Assembly: GCA_005793785.1 (NCBI GenBank)
Contig: SXPW01000115.1
Location: 1 to 39,018 of the forward strand
DNA from: Actinomycetota bacterium
Lineage (GTDB): Bacteria; Actinomycetota; Acidimicrobiia; Acidimicrobiales; Ilumatobacteraceae
Direction of reading: 5' to 3'
Length of the DNA: 39,018 nt
Positions within the stretch are counted from its first letter, which is position 1. Every line of letters begins with the position of its first letter. Position numbers and translations under genes: made by a program. The notes under the pieces are model-generated. The model ran no database searches. It was not told the origin of the DNA and saw only the letters and a list, made by a program, of their open reading frames with translations. Below are positions 6,063-14,400 of the stretch, one piece after another.

Positions 6063-7510
6063 ACGAGTTTTTCGACGAATCCCTCGAGCTGGCGCAGGTT
6101 CCTGCACTCATAGACGCCATCGGTGTTTCCGCCGTACTCGCCGACGATGGAGTCCCCCGTGTTCCAATACGACCGTGGCTCGGGATTGAGCCAGTACACG
6201 TGTCGAGCATGCTTGCGCATTTCCTTCACCACCCAACTCTGTGATGCGTGGTAGTTGTTGCGCGCGTCCCCGAGGAGGAGCACCGTGGTTTTCGGATTGA
6301 TGTCCTTGCCGTAGCGCTCCCAGAACACCTCGAAGGCATGTCCGTAGTCGCTGTGTCCGTCCACCCACACCACGTCTGCCTCCGTGTTCACCTTGTGGAT
6401 CGCCTCCTGGATGTCCTCCGTGGCACGGAAGTGTTTGGTGACCTCGTCGATGCCGTCGATGAAGACGAACGACCGTACCTTGCTGAACTGACTTTGAATG
6501 GCGTACACCAACATGAGCGTGAAACGCGCGAATGCTGCAACGCTCCCGGAGATGTCGGCGACGACCATCAATTCCGGTTTGGCGGGTCGCGGATACTTGA
6601 ACTTCGGCTCCGCGGGCACTCCGCCGTAGCTCAACGAATGTCGGACGGTGTTGCGGAAGTCGAGCGGACCCTTCCGACCATGACGTCGCTTGCGTGCCAG
6701 TCGGGCGGCGAGTTTGCGAGTCAGTGGGAACAACGCCTTCTTGAGCGACTGCATCTCCTCCCTGCTGGCGTGCATGAACTCCACGTCCTCGGGTAGGGGT
6801 TTGCGGAGCGTCTTTGCCATCGCCTCGGCACCACGATCGGCGACGAGCCGGCGTCGAATCTCTGCTTCGACTTCCTTCTTGAATTGCTCGATCCGCATCT
6901 CGTACTCGTCCTTGGCCAGACGTTGCTCCAGGCTGGTCGACTCCCTCTGTGTCGACGCCTTGTTCGCCTCGAGCAACTTCGCGAGCATGTTGTCCAAATC
7001 CAGGTTGCGCAGCGTCCGGTACAGGTAGTACGTACCGCCGACGGGTCGCCCAGGCTCCATCCCGGCGAAACGTGCCACCGACTGCCGTGCCAACGCGCGC
7101 ATCATCGCCTGATCGCCCTGCATGAGCGCGCGCATGAGCATGTTGGCAAGTTCCTCCGGAGTGAGTGCCTCGAGCCCGCCCCCGCCGGCCCCCTTGCCCT
7201 CACCCTTGCCGAGCTGTGCGTCGTCCTGCTCGTCGCGCCAGAACTCGTCGGCTTGGTCCTCGCTCGGGTCGACGATGTTGTATTGCGATCCCCGTAACGA
7301 GAAGTACACCTCGAAGATGGTCTCGAACACCCTCCAGTGCGACGAGTTCTTGACGAGCGTTGCACCGAGGGCGTACTTGAACGCTTCGCGATCCTCGATC
7401 GGGATGACCTTCACGGCCTCCATCGCATCGAGATTCTCCGTCAGGCTCACCGGCAGTCCGGCGCGGCGCAGTTCGACCACGAATCCAGACATCAGGTCGA
7501 TGACCGGCAT
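6059..7510 (-). CDS. VWA-domain CoxE-like protein
   Basis: A 483-residue cytosolic protein of the CoxE-like von Willebrand factor A group, partners of MoxR AAA ATPases. The N-terminal half is helical and highly charged, with a Gly-rich linker (GKGEGKGAGGGG) near residue 110. The VWA domain is C-terminal, with the MIDAS start VVADISGSVAAF (DxSxS). ATG at 7510 was chosen because it follows the MoxR stop by 7 bp, has AGGGG upstream, and keeps the family N-terminus (MPVIDLMSGFVVELRRAGLPVS). With its MoxR neighbour it should form a chaperone-like module for metal-cofactor or complex maturation. No carbon monoxide dehydrogenase genes are in the window, so the client is unknown. Confidence 0.85.
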   Translation of the reverse strand: MPVIDLMSGFVVELRRAGLPVSLTENLDAMEAVKVIPIEDREAFKYALGATLVKNSSHWRVFETIFEVYFSLRGSQYNIVDPSEDQADEFWRDEQDDAQLGKGEGKGAGGGGLEALTPEELANMLMRALMQGDQAMMRALARQSVARFAGMEPGRPVGGTYYLYRTLRNLDLDNMLAKLLEANKASTQRESTSLEQRLAKDEYEMRIEQFKKEVEAEIRRRLVADRGAEAMAKTLRKPLPEDVEFMHASREEMQSLKKALFPLTRKLAARLARKRRHGRKGPLDFRNTVRHSLSYGGVPAEPKFKYPRPAKPELMVVADISGSVAAFARFTLMLVYAIQSQFSKVRSFVFIDGIDEVTKHFRATEDIQEAIHKVNTEADVVWVDGHSDYGHAFEVFWERYGKDINPKTTVLLLGDARNNYHASQSWVVKEMRKHARHVYWLNPEPRSYWNTGDSIVGEYGGNTDGVYECRNLRQLEGFVEKLV

Positions 7511-7517
7511 GCGACCC

Positions 7518-8387
7518 CTATTCGTCGACCGACAGCTCTTTGGCGGCCTTTGCAATGTCGGTTTGGTACTTGAGGAGCACGTGCAGCGTTTCCTTGGCTT
7601 GCTGTGCATCGATGTGGTCCACACCGAGCAGGATCAGCGTGCGCGCCCAGTCGAGCGTCTCGCTCACCGACGGCGCCTTCTTCAGATCCAACTGGCGGAT
7701 GCTACGTACGATCCGCGCACTCTGGTCGGCGAGGTTCGCACTGATGTCGGGAACCTTGGCGAGCACGATCTCCTTCTCGCGCTCCATGTCCGGATAGTCG
7801 ACGTGGAGATAGAGGCAGCGGCGCTTCAGTGCCTCGGAGAGTTCGCGGGTGTTGTTGGACGTGAGGAACACCATCGGGATCTGCTTTGCGGTGATGGTGC
7901 CGAGCTCGGGAATCGAGACCTGGTACTCACTCAGCACCTCGAGCAACAGGGCTTCGGTTTCGACTTCGACGCGGTCGACTTCGTCGATGAGGAGGACCAC
8001 CGGGTCGGGCGCCGAGATTGCTTCGAGCAGTGGTCGAGTGAGGAGGAACTCGTCGCTGAAGATGTCGTCGTGCACCTCCGACCAGGAGTCGCTCTTCTTG
8101 TCGGCTTGAATGCGGAGCAACTGTTTCTTGTAGTTCCATTCGTAGAGCGCCTTGGACTCATCCAGACCCTCGTAGCACTGGAGACGAATCAGTCGAGCGC
8201 CGGTAAGTTCGGCGACGCTCTTGGCCAACTGGGTCTTGCCCGTACCGGCCGGACCTTCGATGAGTACCGGCTTGCCGAGGCGTTGCGCCAGGTACACGAC
8301 TCCGGCGATGCCGTCGTCCGCGAGATAGTTGATTTTCTTGAGGCCATCACGCACCTGCGCAACGGTGGTGAATGCACTGCTCATCAT
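7518..8387 (-). CDS. MoxR-family AAA+ ATPase (CoxD-like)
   Basis: A 289-residue AAA+ ATPase. Walker A is GPAGTGKT (about residues 45-52), Walker B is VVLLIDEVDR, sensor 1 is MVFLTSNNTREL, and the arginine-finger region is ALKRRCLYL. It matches the CoxD-like branch of MoxR ATPases, which remodel or activate protein complexes with a VWA partner; that partner is the next gene. Two adjacent ATGs (8387 and 8384) precede the conserved region. A TAGCCT box ends four and seven bases before them, so 8384 may be the true leaderless start. It heads a four-gene run: MoxR, VWA, histidine phosphatase, lycopene cyclase. Confidence 0.88.
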   Translation of the reverse strand: MMSSAFTTVAQVRDGLKKINYLADDGIAGVVYLAQRLGKPVLIEGPAGTGKTQLAKSVAELTGARLIRLQCYEGLDESKALYEWNYKKQLLRIQADKKSDSWSEVHDDIFSDEFLLTRPLLEAISAPDPVVLLIDEVDRVEVETEALLLEVLSEYQVSIPELGTITAKQIPMVFLTSNNTRELSEALKRRCLYLHVDYPDMEREKEIVLAKVPDISANLADQSARIVRSIRQLDLKKAPSVSETLDWARTLILLGVDHIDAQQAKETLHVLLKYQTDIAKAAKELSVDE

Positions 8388-8391
8388 GGCA

Positions 8392-8397
8392 AGGCTA
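8392..8397 (-). promoter_or_regulatory. Candidate -10 box for the MoxR operon
   Basis: On the minus strand TAGCCT is followed by tgcc and then ATGATG. Spacing to the second ATG is seven bases, the usual distance for a leaderless transcript. The divergent murJ promoter lies about 35 bp away. Confidence 0.45.
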
Positions 8398-8431
8398 CTC
8401 AGGCTTCCTCTCGGTGAACGAGCGCTGGCAA

Positions 8432-8437
8432 TAGCAT
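8432..8437 (+). promoter_or_regulatory. Candidate -10 box for murJ
   Basis: TAGCAT lies nine bases before the murJ ATG. No Shine-Dalgarno sequence is present, which fits a leaderless or near-leaderless mRNA. No clear -35 element. Confidence 0.45.
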
Positions 8438-8446
8438 TTCATCACC

Positions 8447-9817
8447 ATGACTCGTCGCTCGCATTTCGCGAGCAATCTCGGTGTGGCTGGCGGAACGCTC
8501 GCTTCTCGACTCACCGGACTGATCCGCATCGTGGTGTTCGCCGCCGTCATCGGGCAAACTGCGCTGGCGGACGCCTTCGACGTCGGCAACAACGCACCGA
8601 ACGTGATCTACGAGCTGTTGCTGGGCGGCACGTTGACCGCGGCCCTCGTCCCGTTGTTCGTCGCACAGCGGGAGACCAACGACCGCGAAGGCACCGCGGC
8701 AGTCGTCGGCACCTCGTTGATTGCACTGTTCGTGGTCACCATCGCGGCGGTGTTCGCAGCACCCCTCGTGTTCCGGTTGTACGCACTCTCTCCATCCGGT
8801 GACGTGCAACTGTTCCATTCCGTGGGAACGGCGCTCACTCGGGTGTTCCTCGTTCAGATCTTCTTCTACGGTCTGAACGCACTCGCGACGGGACTCTTGA
8901 ATGCCCGGGGAAACTTCGTCGTTGCCGCATGGGCACCGGTGGCCGCCAATCTCGTGGCGATCGGTGCACTGCTCGGAATTCGCGGCGATGCCACCATCGA
9001 GAACGTCGACTTGGCCTCCGCTTCGGAGGGATCCCGACTGTTCTGGTGGTTCTCCCTCGGACCGACGCTGGGTATCGCCGTCATGTCCTTCATCGTGGTG
9101 GCGACCGCGATTCGGCTCGGTGCGCTACCGACGCCGAGGTTCGCCCCGCGACATCCGGCCGTGCGCCGACTCGTGCGAGTGTCGACGTGGGCGATCGGCT
9201 ACATCGCATCGAATCAGATCGCGCTGGTGGTGGTGAAGAACCTCGCCGAGCCCGGTTCGGGTCGACTCGACGCCTACGCCAAGGCGATGACCATCTTTCA
9301 ATTGCCGCACGGGTTGCTGGCGGTCACCATCGTGACGACGACGGCACCGCTCCTCTCGAGTGCCGTGGTGCGCGGCGACCGCGCCGAGTTCGTCGATCAT
9401 TTTCGACGGGGCGCCCGAACGACACTGGCCCTCACGCTCCCATCGTCGGTGATCATGGCGGTCTTCGCGCCACTCATCGTGCGGGTGCTCCTCGGGTGGG
9501 GTGCCTTCAGCGACGATGCAGTCACCGCCACCGCCCGCGCATTGACGGGTTTGGGGGTGGGACTTGCCGGTTTCTCGCTGTATCTCTTCGCCTTGCGAGG
9601 TTTCTACAGTCACAACGACACACGAACGCCGTTCTTCATCAATGTCGGGCAGAACGGTCTCAACATCGTGCTGGCGATCCTCCTCTCGAATCGCTACGAC
9701 GTGCTCGGACTCGGGCTCGCCTTCGCGGTGTCGTATCTGGTGTTCGGTGTCGTCGCCGTCGAGATGATGGCTCGTCGACACGGCACGGCACGACTCACCA
9801 CGCTGTTCTCGCGATAG
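8447..9817 (+). CDS. murJ: MurJ/MviN-family lipid II flippase
   Basis: A 456-residue polytopic protein of the MOP superfamily, MurJ branch, which moves the peptidoglycan precursor lipid II across the membrane. The N-terminal signature GTLASRLTGLIRIVVFAAVIG and the following ADAFDVGNNAPNVIYELLLGGTLTAALVPLF are characteristic: an amphipathic start, then a helix with the conserved Arg and the P-N-x-x-x-x-L-L-x-G-G loop. The length is at the short end of the family (about 450-550), and there is no C-terminal kinase-like extension of the mycobacterial MviN type. ATG at 8447 is next to the first conserved motif. It stands alone between the divergent MoxR operon and convergent proB. Confidence 0.88.
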   Translation: MTRRSHFASNLGVAGGTLASRLTGLIRIVVFAAVIGQTALADAFDVGNNAPNVIYELLLGGTLTAALVPLFVAQRETNDREGTAAVVGTSLIALFVVTIAAVFAAPLVFRLYALSPSGDVQLFHSVGTALTRVFLVQIFFYGLNALATGLLNARGNFVVAAWAPVAANLVAIGALLGIRGDATIENVDLASASEGSRLFWWFSLGPTLGIAVMSFIVVATAIRLGALPTPRFAPRHPAVRRLVRVSTWAIGYIASNQIALVVVKNLAEPGSGRLDAYAKAMTIFQLPHGLLAVTIVTTTAPLLSSAVVRGDRAEFVDHFRRGARTTLALTLPSSVIMAVFAPLIVRVLLGWGAFSDDAVTATARALTGLGVGLAGFSLYLFALRGFYSHNDTRTPFFINVGQNGLNIVLAILLSNRYDVLGLGLAFAVSYLVFGVVAVEMMARRHGTARLTTLFSR

Positions 9818-9842
9818 TCGTCGGAATTGCCCCGACTTCGAC

Positions 9843-10952
9843 CTAGTAGACGATGAGATCGTCGCGGTGCACGAGCTCCGTCGCCACGTCGTCGGGCAAT
9901 TCACTGCTCTTCTTTCCCGCCGCAGCCGTGGCATGACGAGCGTCGACCCGGCTCAAACCACGACCGACGAGGCCTCCGTCCGGCGCCACCACGTCGATGA
10001 CGTCACCGGCGACGAAATCGCCACGCACCTCGACCACACCGGCGTGCAGGAGTGAAACACCACGACCCACCAGTGCGTCCCGCGCTCCGCCATCGACGAT
10101 GACGCTGCCGGCTGGTTGTGCCGCGAAGGCAATCCACAGCTTGCGCGAGGTGAGGCTGCGGTCGTGCGCCGCGAAACTGGTGCCGACGCCGCGTACATCT
10201 TCCACGGCGTCGCGCAACACGTGATCTCGCGTGGCGCGGGCGATCACGGCCCGGACACCGGACCAACTCGCGATTCGCGCCGCAGCCAACTTCGACGCCA
10301 TTCCCCCGCTACCCCGCGCCGTGCCCGTGCCACCGGCACGCACGGTCATGAGCTCGTCGTTGGCGGCCACGTGGGTGATGAGCGTCGCGCTCGGGTCGAG
10401 TGCGGGATCGGAGGTGAACAACCCGTCGGTATCCGTGAGCAGGACCAGGACGTCGGCGTCCACACTGTGCGCCACGAGTGCCGCGATGCGATCGTTGTCG
10501 CCGAAGCGAATCTCATCGCTGGCGATCGCATCGTTCTCGTTGATGATCGGAACGCACCCGAGTTCGAGCAGGCGCAGCATGGTGTTGCGCGCATGCAGGT
10601 ACTGCGATCGGTCGATGAAGTCGTTCGGCACGAGCAGCACCTGCGCGCCGACGAGATCGTGTTCGTCGAGGGCAGCGTTGTAATGACCCATCAACCGACT
10701 CTGACCGGCGGCGGCCAACGCCTGCAGGGTTGCGGTGTCGGTCGGTCGCTGCGACATGCCGAGGGCGGCAACTCCGCCGGCAACCGCCCCACTGGTGACG
10801 ACGAGGACCTCGTGGCCGTCCCTGCGGAGTTGCGCCACTTGCGCACACAACGACGAGATCATCGCGACGTCGATTGCACCCTGCGCATCCGTGATCGACG
10901 ACGTTCCGATCTTTGCAACGACCCTCATGCGGCCACCATGCTCGTTCGTCAC
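9843..10952 (-). CDS. proB: Glutamate 5-kinase with PUA domain
   Basis: A 369-residue amino-acid-kinase-family enzyme that phosphorylates L-glutamate with ATP, the first step of proline synthesis. Seen: phosphate-binding start VVAKIGTSSI, the glycine loop VVTSGAVAGG, the substrate segment PIINENDAIASDEIRFGDND, and the nucleotide segment GTGTARGSGGMASKLAAA. A C-terminal PUA domain follows (about residues 275-355, RGVSLLHAGVVEVRGDFVAGDVI). The ATG at 10952 overlaps the obgE stop by four bases (ATGA); an internal ATG at 10928 is an alternative. The obg-proB order is common in actinobacteria. proA is not in the window. Confidence 0.95.
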   Translation of the reverse strand: MTNEHGGRMRVVAKIGTSSITDAQGAIDVAMISSLCAQVAQLRRDGHEVLVVTSGAVAGGVAALGMSQRPTDTATLQALAAAGQSRLMGHYNAALDEHDLVGAQVLLVPNDFIDRSQYLHARNTMLRLLELGCVPIINENDAIASDEIRFGDNDRIAALVAHSVDADVLVLLTDTDGLFTSDPALDPSATLITHVAANDELMTVRAGGTGTARGSGGMASKLAAARIASWSGVRAVIARATRDHVLRDAVEDVRGVGTSFAAHDRSLTSRKLWIAFAAQPAGSVIVDGGARDALVGRGVSLLHAGVVEVRGDFVAGDVIDVVAPDGGLVGRGLSRVDARHATAAAGKKSSELPDDVATELVHRDDLIVY

Positions 10953-12211
10953 CCGACCACGTGGGTGTATTCGAAGCTGAATTCCTTGATGTGGATCGTC
11001 GCACCGTCATGTGCACCGGCCCGTGCAAGGAGCCGCGGTACACCGAGCCCGTTGAGACGATCGTCGATGTAGTTCAAGGCGTCGGGAGACGATACATCGC
11101 TCAGCGCCACCGCCCGCTCCACCGCCCGACCATGCAGGCGAAACTCGTTGTCGGCGACCTTCTCCACTCGGGTGCCCTCTGGTTCGGGCCGGATCGTGAT
11201 CTCGGTGTCGTCGATCGGCGGTACCTCGCGGGCCTCGTGCACGAGTTCGGCGAGGGCTCCCACGACCTCGCGGACTCCGGCGCGCGTCACCGACGACATG
11301 GTGCGATGACCGGCAGCCTCCCAGCGCGCCTTGGTGTCGGCATCGACCGCGTCGAGTTTGGTGCCGACGACGAGGCGAGGACGGTCGAGCAGCTCGGGCC
11401 GGTACGCCCGAAGTTCGTGCATCAATACCTCGACCTGCGTCTCGGGTGCAACACCTTCCATCGACACGAGATCGGCGAGGATGCACAGCACCCGCGCGCG
11501 TTCGATGTGACGCAGGAACTGGTGACCCAGTCCACGACCCTCGCTCGCTCCCTCGATGAGGCCGGGACTGTCGGCGATGACGAATTCGGTTTCGGAATCC
11601 ATCCGCACCACGCCGAGGTGCGGTTCCAATGTGGTGAAGGGATAGTTGGCGATCTTCGGCTTGGCAGCAGACACCGTCGAGATGAAGGTGCTCTTCCCTG
11701 CATTCGGATACCCGACGAGTGCAACGTCGGCCATCAGCTTCAGTTCCAACATCAGCCAGCGGGTCGGGCCGTGCTCACCCTGCTCGGCGAACTTCGGAGC
11801 ACGCCGTTTGTTGGTGAGGAATCGAGCATTACCGCGCCCGCCCTGACCTCCGGGAATCGCCTGCCAGCGCATACCATGATTGCGCAGGTCGGCGAGAATC
11901 TCGCCCGAATACAAGTCCTTCACGATCGTTCCCTCGGGCACCTTCACTTCCATGTCGCGACCGCGTCGACCGTGGAGATCCTTGCCCATACCCGACACGC
12001 CGTCCTCTCCGCGACGATGCGGGTGGTCGCGGAACGCCACGAGCGATGCGACGTTGTGGTCGGCAATCAGCCACACCGCGCCACCGTCCCCACCGTCCCC
12101 ACCGTTTGGACCGCCGTACACGACGGGTCCTTCGCGACGAAAGCTCACACAACCGGCGCCACCATCACCGCCGCGGACGTTCAATTGCGCCTCGTCGACA
12201 AACGCACTCAT
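10949..12211 (-). CDS. obgE: Obg GTPase (ribosome assembly), with C-terminal OCT domain
   Basis: A 420-residue Obg/CgtA GTPase that acts in large ribosomal subunit maturation and stress signalling. The N-terminal Obg fold is glycine-rich (GGDGGAGCVSFRRE, GPNGGDGGDGGAVWL). The G domain shows G1 GYPNAGKS, switch I NYPFTT, G3 DSPGLIEGA and G4 TKLD. After about residue 330 comes an OCT domain, found in Gram-positive Obg. ATG at 12211 has AGGAG nine bases upstream. On the minus strand TAGCGT (12262-12257) is a possible -10 with a leader of about 40 nt. Obg normally follows rplU-rpmA; here two plus-strand genes separate it from them. Confidence 0.96.
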   Translation of the reverse strand: MSAFVDEAQLNVRGGDGGAGCVSFRREGPVVYGGPNGGDGGDGGAVWLIADHNVASLVAFRDHPHRRGEDGVSGMGKDLHGRRGRDMEVKVPEGTIVKDLYSGEILADLRNHGMRWQAIPGGQGGRGNARFLTNKRRAPKFAEQGEHGPTRWLMLELKLMADVALVGYPNAGKSTFISTVSAAKPKIANYPFTTLEPHLGVVRMDSETEFVIADSPGLIEGASEGRGLGHQFLRHIERARVLCILADLVSMEGVAPETQVEVLMHELRAYRPELLDRPRLVVGTKLDAVDADTKARWEAAGHRTMSSVTRAGVREVVGALAELVHEAREVPPIDDTEITIRPEPEGTRVEKVADNEFRLHGRAVERAVALSDVSSPDALNYIDDRLNGLGVPRLLARAGAHDGATIHIKEFSFEYTHVVG

Positions 12212-12266
12212 GCGGGTGAACTCCTGATGACGGTGATGCCGTAGTGGCGAATATTCACGCTACAAG

Positions 12267-12287
12267 CGCACGCCCCGTGCGTATCGT
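12267..12287 (+). promoter_or_regulatory. Inverted repeat next to the dgt -10 box (possible operator)
   Basis: A perfect inverted repeat CGCACG-CCC-CGTGCG (12267-12281) is followed immediately by TATCGT (12282-12287), which is six bases before the dgt GTG. The repeat sits in the promoter spacer and would be well placed for repressor binding. It could also touch the divergent obgE promoter. No repressor gene is nearby. Confidence 0.4.
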
Positions 12288-12293
12288 TGGAGC

Positions 12294-13409
12294 GTGACGT
12301 CACGCGCCGAATCGTGGGCTTCGACGATGCAAGGTCACGACGACGACGGCATCCGTTTTGCTCATGCCGATTCGTGGGCCGGAACCGGTCGCTTGCAACT
12401 GGTGTCGCGCGATGCCCGCGAGGAGCACGAAGCCGATGCCCTCGCACCGCACGCCACGCGATCCTTCGGTGCCGGCAATCGGGCGGTCGCCGAGGAACCC
12501 GATCCGTTCCGAACCTGTTTCGAACGCGACCGTGATCGCATCCTGCACGCCTCGTCGTTTCGACGACTCGCGGGCAAGACGCAGGTCTTCGTGTTCCCCG
12601 AGGACCACCAGCGAACCCGACTGACCCATGCACTCGAGGTGGCCCAGGTTGCGGTGTCCGTGTCACGCGCGCTCGGGCTCAATACGGCACTCACCGAAGC
12701 GATCGCCCTCGGCCACGACTGCGGTCACGGCCGCGGCGGGCACGCCAGCGAAGATGCGCTGTCGCCGTACGTCGACGGCGGCTACGACCATGCGGTCTGG
12801 GGCGCGGACGTGGCATTGGCATCGCTGAACCTGTGCAAGGAGACACTCGACGGCATCCGCAATCACTCGTGGTCGCGTCCCGCGCCGGCCACACCGGAGG
12901 GTGAGGTCGTGTCGTGGGCGGATCGCATCGCCTACGTGTGCCACGACTTCGAGGACGCCGTGTCAACCGGCTTGGTAGTAGCCAACACCCTTCCCGACCT
13001 CGTGCGTGCCACCTGCGGCATCACGCGAGGCTCGCAGTTGAAGTCGTTCATCACTGCGATGATCGATGCGGCTCGCGAGTCCGGGCGAATCGGCATGACG
13101 AGCAACACCGCCGATGCGCTCGCGGCATTTCGCAAGTTCAATTACGACAACATCTACATGCGCGAGGCCTCACGAAGTCAGGCTGGCGCGGTGATCGATC
13201 TGCTCCGCGCGCTCGTCGAGCACTATCACGCGAATCCCGACGACATGGCCGACGCATTTCCGGGCGGTCTTGCACCGGCACGAAGTGACGCCGCGTTGCA
13301 TCAGGCGGTCACCTACGTGGGTGGCATGACCGATCGATTCGCCTGTCGCCAGGGTCTTTCGCTTCTGAATTACGACCCCGCTCGACTGCCGCGCGGCATC
13401 GACGTGTGA
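12294..13409 (+). CDS. dGTPase-like HD-domain dNTP triphosphohydrolase
   Basis: A 371-residue HD-domain protein of the deoxyguanosinetriphosphate triphosphohydrolase family, which removes triphosphate from dNTPs. Entry motif RDRDRILHASSFRRLAGKTQVF (about residues 79-100) is diagnostic. Metal ligands are His112, His141-Asp142 and Asp210 (SWADRIAYVCHDFED). The loop after the HD pair is HDCGHGRGGHASED, where most family members read HDxGHPPFGHxGE, so this is a divergent branch. The GTG start at 12294 is six bases after a TATCGT box (leaderless). The first 60 residues are poorly conserved and Asp/His/Arg-rich. It is one of two plus-strand genes lying between rpmA and obgE. Confidence 0.85.
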   Translation: MTSRAESWASTMQGHDDDGIRFAHADSWAGTGRLQLVSRDAREEHEADALAPHATRSFGAGNRAVAEEPDPFRTCFERDRDRILHASSFRRLAGKTQVFVFPEDHQRTRLTHALEVAQVAVSVSRALGLNTALTEAIALGHDCGHGRGGHASEDALSPYVDGGYDHAVWGADVALASLNLCKETLDGIRNHSWSRPAPATPEGEVVSWADRIAYVCHDFEDAVSTGLVVANTLPDLVRATCGITRGSQLKSFITAMIDAARESGRIGMTSNTADALAAFRKFNYDNIYMREASRSQAGAVIDLLRALVEHYHANPDDMADAFPGGLAPARSDAALHQAVTYVGGMTDRFACRQGLSLLNYDPARLPRGIDV

Positions 13410-13456
13410 GTCGGTTCGACAGTTCATCTCGCCGCCGTAGCGGAACCGACATCGTC

Positions 13457-13462
13457 TAGCGT
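13457..13462 (+). promoter_or_regulatory. Candidate -10 box for the nucleoside hydrolase gene
   Basis: TAGCGT is followed by eight bases and the GTG start at 13471. This suggests that the nucleoside hydrolase has its own leaderless transcript although it lies only 61 bp after dgt. Confidence 0.4.
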
Positions 13463-13470
13463 GAGCCCGC

Positions 13471-14400
13471 GTGAAGCGACGACTCTGGATCGACACCGAC
13501 ACCGCCAGTGACGACGTCGTCGCACTGATCATCGCCCTGCGACACCCCGACGTCGAGGTGGTCGGACTTTCGGTCGTGGCGGGCAACGTACCGCTCGAGA
13601 TGGGCGTCCAGAATGCGCTCATCACCCTGGAACGTTGCGGCAGCACTGCACCGGTCCACGCGGGCGCTGCGCGACCGCTCTCGCGGGTGCTCGAATCGGC
13701 GCAAAACGTCCATGGTCACGACGGCATGGGCGACATCGGACTCGACCTCACGGGACGCGTTCCCACCTCGCTCGACGGCATCGGTGCGATGATCGCGGCG
13801 TTTCGCGAACATCCCGGCGAGATCGAACTCGTCACCCTCGGACCGCTCACCAACGTGGCGGTTGCGGTTCGTAGCGAGCCGCGGTTCGCTTCGTGGGTGA
13901 AGCGCTGCGTGAGCATGGCCGGCACCGGCATCCTGCCCGGCAACGTGACCGCCCTCTCGGAGTTCAACGTGTGGGCCGATCCGGAGGCCGCATTCGTGGT
14001 GTTCGAATCCGGCATGCGCATCGAGATGGTTGGCTGGGACGTGAGTTGGCAGGACGCGGTGGTACCCGACTCCCTCGCCGAGGAACTTCGGCTGCTGTCC
14101 CCGTTGGCGGAGTTTGCAATCGACATCCAACGCGGGGTGCGGGAGTTCTGCCGCAACGTGACGAAGATCGACGGATTCGACTTTCCCGACCCCATCGCGA
14201 TGTGCGTGGCGATCGACGATTCCATCGTCACGAAGGAGGACACTCGCTACGTGGAGGTCATCCTCGGCGAAGGCCACGCCCGCGGTCAGACGATGGTGGA
14301 TTGGCGGGGTGTCACCGGCAAGGCTGCGAACACCCGGGTGGTGTTACGAGCCGACCAGGTTCGGTTTCAACGGATGTTGCGTGACGCGTTGCGCGTCTAG
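13471..14400 (+). CDS. Inosine/uridine-preferring nucleoside hydrolase family protein
   Basis: A 309-residue enzyme of the IUNH family, which cleaves the N-glycosidic bond of ribonucleosides in a calcium-dependent reaction. The signature DTDTASDD (Asp8, 10, 14, 15) is intact, as are HGHDGMGD near residue 90 and the ribose-binding segment [13 protein letters not shown]. Base preference cannot be read from sequence. With the dGTPase-like enzyme before it, it makes a small nucleotide breakdown pair: one gene frees the nucleoside from its triphosphate, the other frees the base. The stop codon TAG shares the palindrome CTAG with the stop of the convergent rpmA. Confidence 0.88.
   Translation: MKRRLWIDTDTASDDVVALIIALRHPDVEVVGLSVVAGNVPLEMGVQNALITLERCGSTAPVHAGAARPLSRVLESAQNVHGHDGMGDIGLDLTGRVPTSLDGIGAMIAAFREHPGEIELVTLGPLTNVAVAVRSEPRFASWVKRCVSMAGTGILPGNVTALSEFNVWADPEAAFVVFESGMRIEMVGWDVSWQDAVVPDSLAEELRLLSPLAEFAIDIQRGVREFCRNVTKIDGFDFPDPIAMCVAIDDSIVTKEDTRYVEVILGEGHARGQTMVDWRGVTGKAANTRVVLRADQVRFQRMLRDALRV

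Noticed and set aside
4998-6113. A 371-codon plus-strand frame across crtL and the phosphatase
   Set aside because: Antisense to two recognisable enzymes; its composition is that of a shadow frame and no family motif is present.
9820-9836. Hairpin GTCGG-AATTGCC-CCGAC between murJ and proB as a terminator
   Set aside because: The stem is only 5 bp, no T-run follows on either strand, and hairpins of this size are frequent in high-GC DNA.
12081-12107. Three near-copies of CCACCGTCC in obgE
   Set aside because: They encode the glycine-rich GGDGGDGG turn of the Obg fold, which is conserved at protein level. This is not a mobile or regulatory repeat.
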